Source of the DNA: Gemmatimonadota bacterium
Lineage (GTDB): Bacteria > Latescibacterota > UBA2968 > UBA8231
Assembly (NCBI GenBank): GCA_018673255.1
Contig: JABHDC010000194.1
Coordinates: 1 to 24,897, forward strand
DNA length: 24,897 nt
Reading direction: 5' to 3'
A program made the translations under genes and the position numbers. The notes beneath the pieces were generated by a model. The model was not told the origin of the DNA. It saw only the letters and a program-made list of their open reading frames with translations, and did not search any database. Positions 1 through 7,269 of this stretch are shown piece by piece (position 1 is the stretch's first letter; every line of letters starts with the position of its first letter).

Positions 1-832
1 CGGCCGGCTCCTGTTCGATCAGTGTCGGGTCACCGGCCATGCCACGGGCAGCGGGCATCTGGTCGCGCCCCTGCGAGTCGAATGGCTGACCATCAGACCG
101 AGTCGAGTTGATCTCGCTCAGCACATCCTCAGCCGTCCAACCCTGGGCGGTGCGTTCGGTTACCAGACGCGCCGCAGCAGCAAGAGGCATGGCGTCCTGA
201 GCCGTCTCAATCGCTCGCAGCAGACTCGGTGCGGCCAACGCATCAACGCCGGAACCGAGCCAGCTGTGTCCCAGCTCTTCAGCTTCACCATCGGGCAATC
301 CGAGTCGTGCCAGTTGCGAAATGCTCTCACCGATTGCCAGCAGGTCGGCGACGCTGGCATCCATTCGCAGTGCCTCATCCCGCAATCGCCGCAACCAGGT
401 ATCCTCACCCCGGGCCCGCTGTAGAATCTGCAGACGCAACACCATATCGCGATGCGTCATTCCCTCCGTATCCAATTCACCACTCAATTCGACGGCCAAC
501 TGCGCGGCGTGGGCGATCTGTGCGCTCCAGCGCCCCAGTGCTGGAAGTAACCGGGGGACCGGGATCCTCTTGGCCACACCTTCAGCTGCCTTGTCGATGA
601 CGAGATCCGCCGGGGCGTCCGCCTCCATGGCCCGGGCCAGCGTTTCGATCAGATCCTCGGCCCCGCTGCCGTAGGTCTCCTGCCAGCGGTCGAGCAGTTG
701 TTGTACGCGCGCCTCTTCTGCACCCAGTTCGACCAGGCGATCCAGAGATTCGTCCGCCGCGGCAGGGGTCACCACGGGCAGAGCCACCAGAGCGACCAGA
801 ACACCGGCCCGTACCAGGTATTGTGGAATCAT
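1..832 (-). CDS. Secreted helical protein of unknown function (C-terminus beyond window edge)
   Basis: The reading frame runs open from ATG at 832 to the window edge, giving about 277 residues; the C-terminus is missing. The start MIPQYLVRAGVLVALVALPV followed by TPAAADES is a good Sec signal peptide with likely cleavage after AAA, so the protein is probably periplasmic. The rest is rich in Leu, Ala, Glu and Arg and looks almost entirely helical, with no Cys and no motif I recognise. It begins one base after the stop codon of the upstream barrel/E-set gene, so it should be the fourth gene of the sigma-factor operon and translationally coupled to it. Function is unknown; a periplasmic partner or chaperone of the barrel protein is only a guess from position. 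The tail of the visible part becomes Gln/Asp/Pro-rich and looks disordered. Confidence 0.7.
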   Translation of the reverse strand, partial: MIPQYLVRAGVLVALVALPVVTPAAADESLDRLVELGAEEARVQQLLDRWQETYGSGAEDLIETLARAMEADAPADLVIDKAAEGVAKRIPVPRLLPALGRWSAQIAHAAQLAVELSGELDTEGMTHRDMVLRLQILQRARGEDTWLRRLRDEALRMDASVADLLAIGESISQLARLGLPDGEAEELGHSWLGSGVDALAAPSLLRAIETAQDAMPLAAAARLVTERTAQGWTAEDVLSEINSTRSDGQPFDSQGRDQMPAARGMAGDPTLIEQEPA

Positions 833-833
833 G

Positions 834-2064
834 CTATTCACTTGCTGTGGCCTTGGGGACGACGAGGACGCCATTGCGCGAACCGAAGCCATCCTCCACG
901 TAGGAGGCGGCTGTCGGTGGCGTTTGCCAGACTTGACCGTCGATGATGTACGCATACTCGTGGACTCCTGAGGCCAGGGGTACGGTCGTCTGCCATGTCC
1001 CATCCGCCGCTCTGACCATCGGGTGCGATGTCCGATCCCAATGGCTGAATGAACCGACCAGATGCACACTGCGCGCCTCCGGTGCACGATATCTGAAGAG
1101 CCAACCCGCCTGCGTCGTGGCAGGAATCGCCACACCACGGCTCCGGGGTCTTGCCAGCTGTTGTGTCGACACCCGCAGGGGCCAGCGTAGTCGTAACCCG
1201 ACCTCCAGCATCCACCAGGGTCGGAAGACTTCACGGTCCTGCTCACCGAGACCAACCTGCCGCTGCAGCGTGGCATACAGTCCCCTGCCTTCGGCCAGAG
1301 CTCGGTCCACGGTGGCGCTGAACCAGTTCAATCGCCAGATGTCGCCTCCGGCATAACGACGCCATTCGCGCGCACCCTGCAGAGCCAAGGCCAGATCGCC
1401 ATGCTTCCACGCCGCCCCAGCATAGATCTCAGCCCCGAGGCGATCGTATTCGTCGAGGCTGGACTCCGCCTGTCGGCCCGTCAGTGACGTGGACACCCAC
1501 CCCTTTGACCGGTGGGAGATCGATCCATAGGACGTGACGGCCAGCTTCGCCTCCTGCCGTCGCTCGTGGCGACGCGCTGCGCCGGGCAATCGCTCGTAGC
1601 GGACGAGGTCGACGTGGTACTGACCGGTCGTTGCCGCCATCGAACCCAGGGGCCTGTCACGGCGGATCCCCAGACGCCATCGTGTGCGACCTGCCCAGCG
1701 GGTCGCACGATCGAATCGCAGCCGGTGGATCTGCGTCTGCAGACTCCATCCGGGAAGTCTCTCTACCCTTTGGCACCCACTCCAGGTCACTGGCGATGCG
1801 GCTGAAGACCGAGCCCCGATCCGGAAGTTCCACAGCAGGCGACAGACGCCAGTTCACGACCGAATCATCATTCTTCCACTGCCGGGTCAGCTGCGGTGCC
1901 AGGCGAGCGGCACGACGTTCAGCCGTCTCTTCACCGACGGCGATACCGCCTCGCTCCCATCGCCATCCCGATCGCAGACCGATCTGCCAGTCCGCCATGG
2001 CAGGTTCGATGCTCGTCAGGCTCAGCATCAGTGTGACCGCAACGCTAGAGGAAATCCAGCGCAT
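834..2064 (-). CDS. Putative outer-membrane beta-barrel protein with C-terminal E-set/glycogen-binding domain; apparent frameshift
   Basis: Two overlapping frames appear to be one gene. The first starts at ATG 2064 with a signal peptide (MRWISSSVAVTLMLSL, cleavage near AMA-DW), then short alternating strands rich in Trp and Arg, typical of a small outer-membrane barrel. From about 1785-1755 the barrel-like sequence continues in the other frame (LPGWSLQTQIHRLRF onward) to the TAG at 834. Joining the frames needs a +1 shift (one surplus base, or two lost) near the GAGAGACTTCC stretch and gives about 407 residues. The last 85 or so residues are an AMPK-beta/isoamylase-type E-set domain (SVHLVGSFSHWD, then EYAYIIDGQVW and VEDGFGSRNG), paralogous to the domain in the gene just upstream, which this gene overlaps by 20 bp. 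The shift may be a real mutation, an assembly error or, less likely, programmed. The downstream piece alone would have only a GTG start at 1790 and no export signal, which argues for one original gene. Confidence 0.65.
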
Positions 2065-2632
2065 CGCTGGTAGCTGTCGTGGGGGCCGATCGAATCCTCA
2101 TCAGCGAATTGTGCTGACCGAATCCGTCGTCGATCTGCTCGATGGCAGCCGGATCGAGGATCCACTCCTGCCCATCGATAACGAACATGTATTGATAGAC
2201 ACCGGGTGTCAGAGGAACGAGGGCCTCCCACTTCCCGACGCCAGCCGGCTGCAGTCGCGCTGTCGTCGGATCCCAATCATTGAAGTCACCTGCCAGTGAT
2301 ACACTGCGCGCAGCCGGTGCATCCACGGCGAATCGCACATACACGCGCTCATCCCGGTCGAATGCCCCGGTACCCCACAGCGTCGCTGAAGCCGTCACCA
2401 CACAGAGCATCATGGCCCAGCCAAATTGCAGAGCCGGTGACAACACGCGTGGCTGCCACCACGAGCGCAACCAGTCGAACCAGGGGGTCTCTGGTGCTTG
2501 AACCGGGTCCGGTGCCAGTGCCTGTCGAGCAATGCTGGCCGCAAAGTTGGCTGGCAAGGCATGCGGAGGCGGTGCCTGCAGGGCCCGCGCTGCCTGTCGC
2601 AGCGAGCCAGTCATGCCATCCTCGTCATTCAC
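2045..2632 (-). CDS. Membrane-anchored E-set/glycogen-binding domain protein, probable anti-sigma factor
   Basis: This 195-residue protein has an N-terminal cytoplasmic stretch of about 62 residues, one membrane span at about 66-88 (ALQFGWAMMLCVVTASATLW), and an extracytoplasmic E-set domain at about 96-178. The domain shows the AMPK-beta/CBM48-like hallmarks SVSLAGDFNDWDP, GVYQYMFVIDGQEW and DDGFGQHNS. Its ATG overlaps the TGA of the sigma gene (ATGA), the usual arrangement of an ECF sigma factor with its membrane anti-sigma factor, so I infer that role. No HxxxCxxC zinc anti-sigma motif is visible in the N-terminal part, so it is not a classical ZAS-domain protein. The outer domain might sense a glycan or contact the paralogous domain of the barrel protein encoded next. 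Binding of glycogen itself is not shown by the sequence. I am confident of the topology and the E-set fold, less so of the anti-sigma role. Confidence 0.75.
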   Translation of the reverse strand: MNDEDGMTGSLRQAARALQAPPPHALPANFAASIARQALAPDPVQAPETPWFDWLRSWWQPRVLSPALQFGWAMMLCVVTASATLWGTGAFDRDERVYVRFAVDAPAARSVSLAGDFNDWDPTTARLQPAGVGKWEALVPLTPGVYQYMFVIDGQEWILDPAAIEQIDDGFGQHNSLMRIRSAPTTATSDALDFL

Positions 2633-3270
2633 GATTCTTCGCTTCCCTCGTCGTACTCAGGCAACAGGTCACGCATCATGCCACAGGCGCGATGGATCCG
2701 CACCTTGACCGCCGACAGACTGATTCCCAGTTCATCACACATCTCATCATGACTCATCTGCTCCACGTGGCGCAGGACGAAGGCTTCCCGGTATCGATGC
2801 GGCAGTTCCATCAAGGCCGCCTGGATCCTCTCGCCTGTCTGAGCCGACTCGGCATCTCGTTGCGGCGTGGGCCGACCCACCTGCCAGTCTGCCTGTTCGT
2901 CCTCCAGGGCGACCCAGTCCCGGCGGGATCGCCATCGATCGCGCGCCAGATTTGTTGCCGTCCGGGACAGCCACTGCGTGAAGGCACGCCCATCCGCGAT
3001 TCGATCCAACGACTGCAGGGCCCGCAGGAATGTCTCCTGCGCGATGTCGGCCGCCACATCGGGATCTCCCGTGAGCCGATAGGCGAGACGGTAGATCCGT
3101 TCCTGATGGCGCTCGACCAGCTGCTCTGCCGCCCCGAGGGATCCATCGCCCACCGCTGCGATCAGACGGGCATCCTCGGAGAAGTCCAACCCGCCGGGCT
3201 CGGCTGAATCCAGCCCTACAGGCTCGGCAGGATTCAGCCCACCAGCGTCCTGTGATTGGTCCTGATCCAC
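2629..3270 (-). CDS. ECF-type RNA polymerase sigma factor
   Basis: An extracytoplasmic-function sigma-70 factor of 213 residues. Region 2 spans about 49-117 (QLVERHQERIYRLAYRLTGD, DIAQETFLRAL, FTQWLSRTATNLARDRWR) and region 4 about 150-204 (LMELPHRYREAFVLRHVE, then the helix-turn-helix MCDELGISLSAVKVRIHRA). I chose GTG at 3270, preceded by a GAGAG-containing stretch, because the longer open frame to 3396 upstream reads as Pro/Arg/Val-rich sequence without family resemblance and covers a likely promoter. The N-terminal 32 residues before region 2 are an acidic octapeptide repeat (GGLNPAEP, VGLDSAEP, GGLDFSED), unusual for ECF factors. It is the first gene of the four-gene surface operon and overlaps the membrane E-set protein by four bases. 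Target promoters are unknown apart from the candidate autoregulated one at 3378-3403. Confidence 0.88.
   Translation of the reverse strand: MDQDQSQDAGGLNPAEPVGLDSAEPGGLDFSEDARLIAAVGDGSLGAAEQLVERHQERIYRLAYRLTGDPDVAADIAQETFLRALQSLDRIADGRAFTQWLSRTATNLARDRWRSRRDWVALEDEQADWQVGRPTPQRDAESAQTGERIQAALMELPHRYREAFVLRHVEQMSHDEMCDELGISLSAVKVRIHRACGMMRDLLPEYDEGSEES
3173..3244 (+). repeat. Three-unit 24-bp in-frame tandem repeat in the sigma gene
   Basis: Units lie at about 3173-3196 (degenerate, about 15 of 24 positions), 3197-3220 and 3221-3244; the last two both begin GGCTCGGC and share a CAGCCC core. At the junction AGCC and GGCT form an inverted repeat with loop CTACA (3212-3224). On the coding (minus) strand the array encodes three octapeptides at the sigma factor N-terminus. 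Confidence 0.7.
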
Positions 3271-3377
3271 CGAAGCTCTCGCTCCACAGACAGTCGCGTG
3301 AGGTGGAACCTTGATCCCGGACCACCAAGTCTGCGGGACCAGACCTGAGCGGGCAACTGTTGGCCTCACCACACAAG

Positions 3378-3403
3378 GACGAGCCAACGGCCCCAAGGTT
3401 ACG
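3378..3403 (-). promoter_or_regulatory. Candidate ECF-type promoter of the sigma operon
   Basis: On the minus strand CGTAAC (3403-3398) is followed after exactly 16 bases by CGTC (3381-3378). This resembles the AAC-type -35 and CGTC-type -10 elements of many ECF sigma factors. It lies about 110 bases upstream of the chosen GTG, in the 191-bp gap between the lipoprotein gene and the sigma gene. Such short motifs can arise by chance, so this is a candidate only. Confidence 0.35.
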
Positions 3404-3461
3404 AGGCCTCCGTCGGGCCTGACCGGCCACGTGCGGCGCTATGCGCCCTGTCCGTGAGACC

Positions 3462-4493
3462 TCAGCCCTCACTGCCAGCCTCTGTCGGCTCGATCGAGGA
3501 GGCATTCGGGACCTGCCCGTCTGATGCGGTCTGCTGGTCTGACGAGGCGATCTGCCTTGCATCCAGCCACTTGCGCACCACATCGGCGCTCGGCGTATAA
3601 GCTGCAACACCCGAGGCGGTGTAGACGAGGACTTCGCCACTGATGGCCACTCTGAAACGTCCCTGCGTGTCACGACGTGACCTCAGCTGCAGAGCGCCAC
3701 CGAGCCAAAAACGAGAAGTCGACGAATACTGCTCGAATCTCAGATACCCATCTGTATCTGTCACACGATCGGTCTCGGTGGCCGTCACCGTTCTCGTGAG
3801 ACGAATCAGGACACGACCCGACGACTGTCCCGCATGGATACCGGCACCCCGTTCGGCGGCATCTCGAATCATCTGCCATACCGCTTCCTGTGCCGATTCA
3901 CTCAACCGGATCGTGGATGGCACCACATCAGCATCGGTCTCTGCGTCTACGTCTGAGTCTGGCACCTCCTGACCGCCATCTCCCGGTTCGGCAGGCCAGT
4001 CGATGACGAGCGTCATCGTTCCCCCACCGGGCAAGGAGATGACCTCCCCTTCGAGATTTGCAGATTCCGGCTCTCCCTGGCCCGCGCGAATTTGCAGATC
4101 ACCACTGAAATGTGGCGTGCCGGTCTCAGACCAGGTCACGGTCATGGCACCATCGAGAAAACTCACGCCATCATCCGAATAGTCCACGAACTCCAGGCGC
4201 AATTGCCGGTCGGTGGCCTCGTTGACAGTCACTTGCAGCGAGCCACTGTGATCACCGGCCAGCACAGCATCCCCCTCCTCTTCGGAAGCCAGGGCGATCG
4301 CGACGGCCACAGCGCGTGCCGCCGCATCACCGGCCACGACGGCGGACGAGGACGGACCGGCAGGAGCGACGGGAGATTCACCGCATGCATTGAGAAGGGC
4401 GAGCAGGATGGCGAGGACGACACAACCGATGCCGCCCTGCAACAGGGGCAGCAACGGACTGCGCCGGGGCCGCGACACGCGAGCGCGTTTCAT
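3462..4493 (-). CDS. Putative lipoprotein of unknown function
   Basis: A 343-residue protein starting with a basic N-terminus (MKRARVSRPRRSP), a hydrophobic stretch (VVLAILLALL) and a lipobox LLNAC with the modifiable Cys at about 37, so it should be lipid-anchored. The mature part has a Ser/Pro/Ala-rich segment, then a beta-rich region up to an acidic linker (DSDVDAETDADVV, about residue 180), and a second region with strands such as RVLIRLTRTVTATETDRV and GRFRVAISGEVLVYTA. This suggests two beta domains, but I recognise no family. Its ATG overlaps the stop of the upstream Crp/Fnr-type gene (ATGA), so the two are co-translated. Regulator and lipoprotein may therefore serve a common response, but nothing in either sequence says which. 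Confidence 0.8.
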   Translation of the reverse strand: MKRARVSRPRRSPLLPLLQGGIGCVVLAILLALLNACGESPVAPAGPSSSAVVAGDAAARAVAVAIALASEEEGDAVLAGDHSGSLQVTVNEATDRQLRLEFVDYSDDGVSFLDGAMTVTWSETGTPHFSGDLQIRAGQGEPESANLEGEVISLPGGGTMTLVIDWPAEPGDGGQEVPDSDVDAETDADVVPSTIRLSESAQEAVWQMIRDAAERGAGIHAGQSSGRVLIRLTRTVTATETDRVTDTDGYLRFEQYSSTSRFWLGGALQLRSRRDTQGRFRVAISGEVLVYTASGVAAYTPSADVVRKWLDARQIASSDQQTASDGQVPNASSIEPTEAGSEG

Positions 4494-5233
4494 CGCAGCA
4501 CCACATCTCGGCCCTGGCAGCGGATGATGTCCCGCGATTCCAGATCCTTGAAGACGCGATTCACAGTCTCGCGCGTGCTGCCCACCATCTCAGCCAGCAA
4601 TCGTTGCGATGGCCGTGGCAGCACGATCCCTGCCGCCGTCTGTTCACCGCGATGGCGCGCGATCTCACGCAGTGTCGCTTCGATCCGCTCCGGGGCATCC
4701 TGAAAAGCCAGCTGCCGAACACGACGCTCAGCACTGCGAACCCGTGATGCTGTCACCTGGAGCATGCTGAGTCCGAGTTCCGGGTGCCTCACGAGGGCTT
4801 CGATCAAGTGGGCCGTCGGCAACCAGATGACTTCGGTCAGGCGCATTGCTTTGACGTGAGCCCGACCGGGTTCGCCATCCAACAGAGACAATTCACCAAA
4901 GACATGGGTCGGGTCGAGGAGGGCCAGCACAACTTCGCGGCCATTGTCACCGACCATCGATACCTTGGCCGCGCCACGCCAGACAATGCCCAGGCCCGGG
5001 CCCCGCGTGTCGGCATTGGACAACACGGTGCGTGCCGGCACCGTTACAACCAGCGTGTCGGCGGCAATGCGTCGACGCTCCACGCTGCTCAAACCGGCGA
5101 AGATCTCGACGTGGCCAAGAAAAGCGGCAATCCGCGCCTGCTGCCCCCGATCAGGGGACGGCAGGCGCGGAGCGTCGCTCTCTTCGCCTCGCGTCGATAC
5201 CGCCTCGCGCGTTGAAGGAGCAAGGAAATCCAT
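4490..5233 (-). CDS. Crp/Fnr-family transcriptional regulator
   Basis: A 247-residue regulator. An N-terminal cyclic-nucleotide-binding-type beta-roll covers about 38-150 and contains the phosphate-binding-cassette-like segment FGELSLLDGEPGRAHVKA. A long dimerisation helix follows (GLSMLQVTASRVRSAERRVR), then a C-terminal winged helix with recognition-helix sequence MVGSTRETVNRVFKDLESR, typical of the family. The cassette keeps the Gly-Glu pair and an Arg (PGRAH), so nucleotide binding is possible, but the effector cannot be fixed from sequence. The four-Cys cluster of FNR is absent, so oxygen sensing by an iron-sulphur cluster is unlikely. An AGGA Shine-Dalgarno lies just upstream of ATG 5233. 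It overlaps the lipoprotein gene downstream and lies 98 bp after the symporter gene. An unusual disordered N-terminal extension of about 35 residues precedes the beta-roll. Confidence 0.9.
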   Translation of the reverse strand: MDFLAPSTREAVSTRGEESDAPRLPSPDRGQQARIAAFLGHVEIFAGLSSVERRRIAADTLVVTVPARTVLSNADTRGPGLGIVWRGAAKVSMVGDNGREVVLALLDPTHVFGELSLLDGEPGRAHVKAMRLTEVIWLPTAHLIEALVRHPELGLSMLQVTASRVRSAERRVRQLAFQDAPERIEATLREIARHRGEQTAAGIVLPRPSQRLLAEMVGSTRETVNRVFKDLESRDIIRCQGRDVVLR

Positions 5234-5251
5234 CGTCCTGCATCTCTTTCT

Positions 5252-5273
5252 GTGCGGCGGGGATCGCCGTCAC
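5252..5273. other. Small hairpin between symporter gene and crp-like gene
   Basis: CGGCG (5255-5259) and CGCCG (5265-5269) pair around the loop GGGAT, and flanking GTG/CAC can extend the stem across a one-base bulge. It lies about 20 bases upstream of the crp-like start on the same strand. There is no T-tract, so it may be a leader hairpin or a weak terminator of the symporter transcript. Confidence 0.35.
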
Positions 5274-5331
5274 AGCAGGAGAGGACGCAGCGGCCGGACG
5301 AAGGTTACATCTGGCAGGAGTCGGAGAGACT

Positions 5332-7269
5332 TCAGCTTCGGTAGAAGTAGCGGCGTACCATGTGAACCGGCGGTGGTGCCGCCAGATGCATGGCAGAGAA
5401 TGTGGCGAGAAAGGATACGGCCAGCCCAACCAGAATCGGATCCAGACCAAACAGGTGGACGGGGCGGAAGAAGCTGCCATGCGCAAAGATACCGGCGCCA
5501 TACATCGCCAGGTGCGTGCCGAAACCGGCCAGCATACCCGCAAGACAGCCTGTCGTATTGGCCCGCGGCACGTAGAGAGCGAATACCGTGGGCGCCAGGA
5601 AGCAGGCCGCCAGTCCACTGCCGGTGTAGACGATGATATCCTGCAGGAATCGGGGCGGATCGATCGCCCCCAGCACGGCCCCAAAGCCAACCAGCAAGGT
5701 CACGCCGAAGCTGAGTCGGCGGATGATGCGCTCTTGCGCCTCTGGACGCAGCGTGCGCTGGTAGAGATCGCGCACCAGCGCAGAAGAGATCATCAACAGG
5801 AAGCTATCCACCGTCGACATCACCGCCGCGAAGGGTGCCGCGACGATCAGGCCACCCAACCACGCCAGGCCGGCATTGTCGGTGACGAAGATCACCATGG
5901 CTGGCATGATCCGGTCTGATTCAGTCTCCATTCCGGGCAGTAGAACCCGGGCGCAGCAGAAGATGACGATGAGGGGAAAGTAGATCAGCGAGTAGTAGAT
6001 CGTCACTGTGGCGATGGCATGCCTCAGGGTCCGACTGTCACGGAATGCCATAAGTCGCACGTAACCACTCGGCTGGCCACTGCCCGCGATCGCCCACATG
6101 ATGAAGAAGGAGACGGCCAGACTCAGCGGCAGGAAACCATCCGAGGAATGCGCACTCGGTCCAGGCCCCGTGACGTAAGCACCGGGCTCCTCGCCTGAGG
6201 CATAAGGTGTGGTTCTCAGGTTCCGCAACTGCATCTGCGGATCGAGCCACACGGCCGACTCGAGTGTCCGCACTCGCTCGATCTGGCTCGGCGTCGTGAT
6301 TTCGAGGATGGCGACCTCGACGGTCTGCGCCGGTCCTGGCTCGATGACGACGGGCGCTGCCACCCGAACCAGGTGTTCCACCTCTTCGGTGTCAGCCACC
6401 CGGTCTTCCTGGGTGTCATCCACCCGGTCTCTCGGGGTGTCATTCACCCAGGCCCAGGACCCGGAAGACACGACGCGCTCTTGGTCACTGGATGGTACGA
6501 GGATCTCAACCACGCCCGACCGAGGTGGCGTCATCTGCGCCATCTCTTCGGTGACACGCTGTAATCCGCCTGCCTGATAGAGCGTCAGTGGTAACAGCAC
6601 GATGACACCAATCACCATCACAACGCCCTGCAATACATCGGTCCACACCACGGCGTGGAAGCCGCCATACGTCGTGTAGAGGACGACGACGACACCAAAG
6701 GTGAGCAGACAGAGCAGATACTGTGGTTCGACGCCCCCCACCAGAGGCCACTCACGCACGGTCGTCCCCAGTTGCAGAGCCGTCACCTGGAATGCATCAA
6801 CCCCGTCCAGCAGGGTCTTCAGAATCAGCGATCCTGCCTTGAACTGGGCGACGAGGTTGAATGACATGAAGAAGACGATGAGCGCCGTCGCCACCAGACC
6901 GAAGGTGGCGGAATTGAAGCGATCACGGAAAACATCTGGGACCGTGATCGCCCCCGAGATCCTCGCCACCTGATTCAGACGTTTTCCCAGCAGGCCCATC
7001 AGGCAGATGGGAACCACCATGTAGCTGCCGATCCAGAGGGCCAGGACCCAGCCATGGCTGTAAATCTTGGAGGGGAAACCGGTGAAGCTCCCACCGGAGG
7101 CACTGGTAGCGGCGAAGGTCAGAGCAAAGGCCCAGACGCCGAGGGAACGGCCACCGAGGAAATACTCACTCAGGAAATTGCTGTGCTTCAGCAGTCGATT
7201 GGCCAGCCACGCCAGGGCAAGGACACCAACGATGTAGACGACGAATGTCGTCAGCGCCGCGCCGCCCAT
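5332..7269 (-). CDS. Sodium:solute symporter (SSS family, PanF-like)
   Basis: A 645-residue multi-spanning permease of the solute:sodium symporter family. Family features include the N-terminal EYFLGGRSLGVWAFALTFAA segment, SGAITVPDVFRDRF, LYTTYGGFHAVVWTDVLQG, and the later GSGQPSGYVRLMAFRDSRT and LIVAAPFAAVMSTVDSFLLM. It overlaps by one base (TGATG) a small YhdT-like membrane protein gene. That is the arrangement of yhdT-panF in other bacteria, so a pantothenate-type carrier is the nearest analogy, but the substrate is not proven. An unusual hydrophilic insert of about 130 residues (about 246-375) interrupts two membrane segments. It contains three octapeptide repeats (VNDTPRDR, VDDTQEDR, VADTEEVE) and several beta-like segments, and I infer that it lies outside the membrane. 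Core SSS proteins are usually near 480-520 residues, so the insert accounts for most of the extra length. Confidence 0.9.
   Translation of the reverse strand: MGGAALTTFVVYIVGVLALAWLANRLLKHSNFLSEYFLGGRSLGVWAFALTFAATSASGGSFTGFPSKIYSHGWVLALWIGSYMVVPICLMGLLGKRLNQVARISGAITVPDVFRDRFNSATFGLVATALIVFFMSFNLVAQFKAGSLILKTLLDGVDAFQVTALQLGTTVREWPLVGGVEPQYLLCLLTFGVVVVLYTTYGGFHAVVWTDVLQGVVMVIGVIVLLPLTLYQAGGLQRVTEEMAQMTPPRSGVVEILVPSSDQERVVSSGSWAWVNDTPRDRVDDTQEDRVADTEEVEHLVRVAAPVVIEPGPAQTVEVAILEITTPSQIERVRTLESAVWLDPQMQLRNLRTTPYASGEEPGAYVTGPGPSAHSSDGFLPLSLAVSFFIMWAIAGSGQPSGYVRLMAFRDSRTLRHAIATVTIYYSLIYFPLIVIFCCARVLLPGMETESDRIMPAMVIFVTDNAGLAWLGGLIVAAPFAAVMSTVDSFLLMISSALVRDLYQRTLRPEAQERIIRRLSFGVTLLVGFGAVLGAIDPPRFLQDIIVYTGSGLAACFLAPTVFALYVPRANTTGCLAGMLAGFGTHLAMYGAGIFAHGSFFRPVHLFGLDPILVGLAVSFLATFSAMHLAAPPPVHMVRRYFYRS
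6387..6449 (+). repeat. 24-bp tandem repeat with inverted-repeat cores inside the symporter gene
   Basis: Three units spaced exactly 24 bp carry a five-base stem, five-base loop and five-base stem: CGGTG/CACCC at 6387-6401 (one mismatch), GGGTG/CACCC at 6411-6425 and at 6435-6449. A related AGGTG/CACCT pair with a three-base loop precedes them at 6371-6383. The array encodes octapeptides in the hydrophilic insert. Confidence 0.75.

Noticed and set aside
3271..3396. Longer N-terminus for the sigma factor from 3396
   Set aside because: The added residues look random and would cover the candidate ECF promoter. The GTG at 3270 gives a normal-length product.
2747..3673. 308-codon open frame on the minus strand overlapping the sigma gene
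   Set aside because: Arg/Gly/Ser-rich shadow in another frame of the same strand; the sigma factor frame has the conserved regions.
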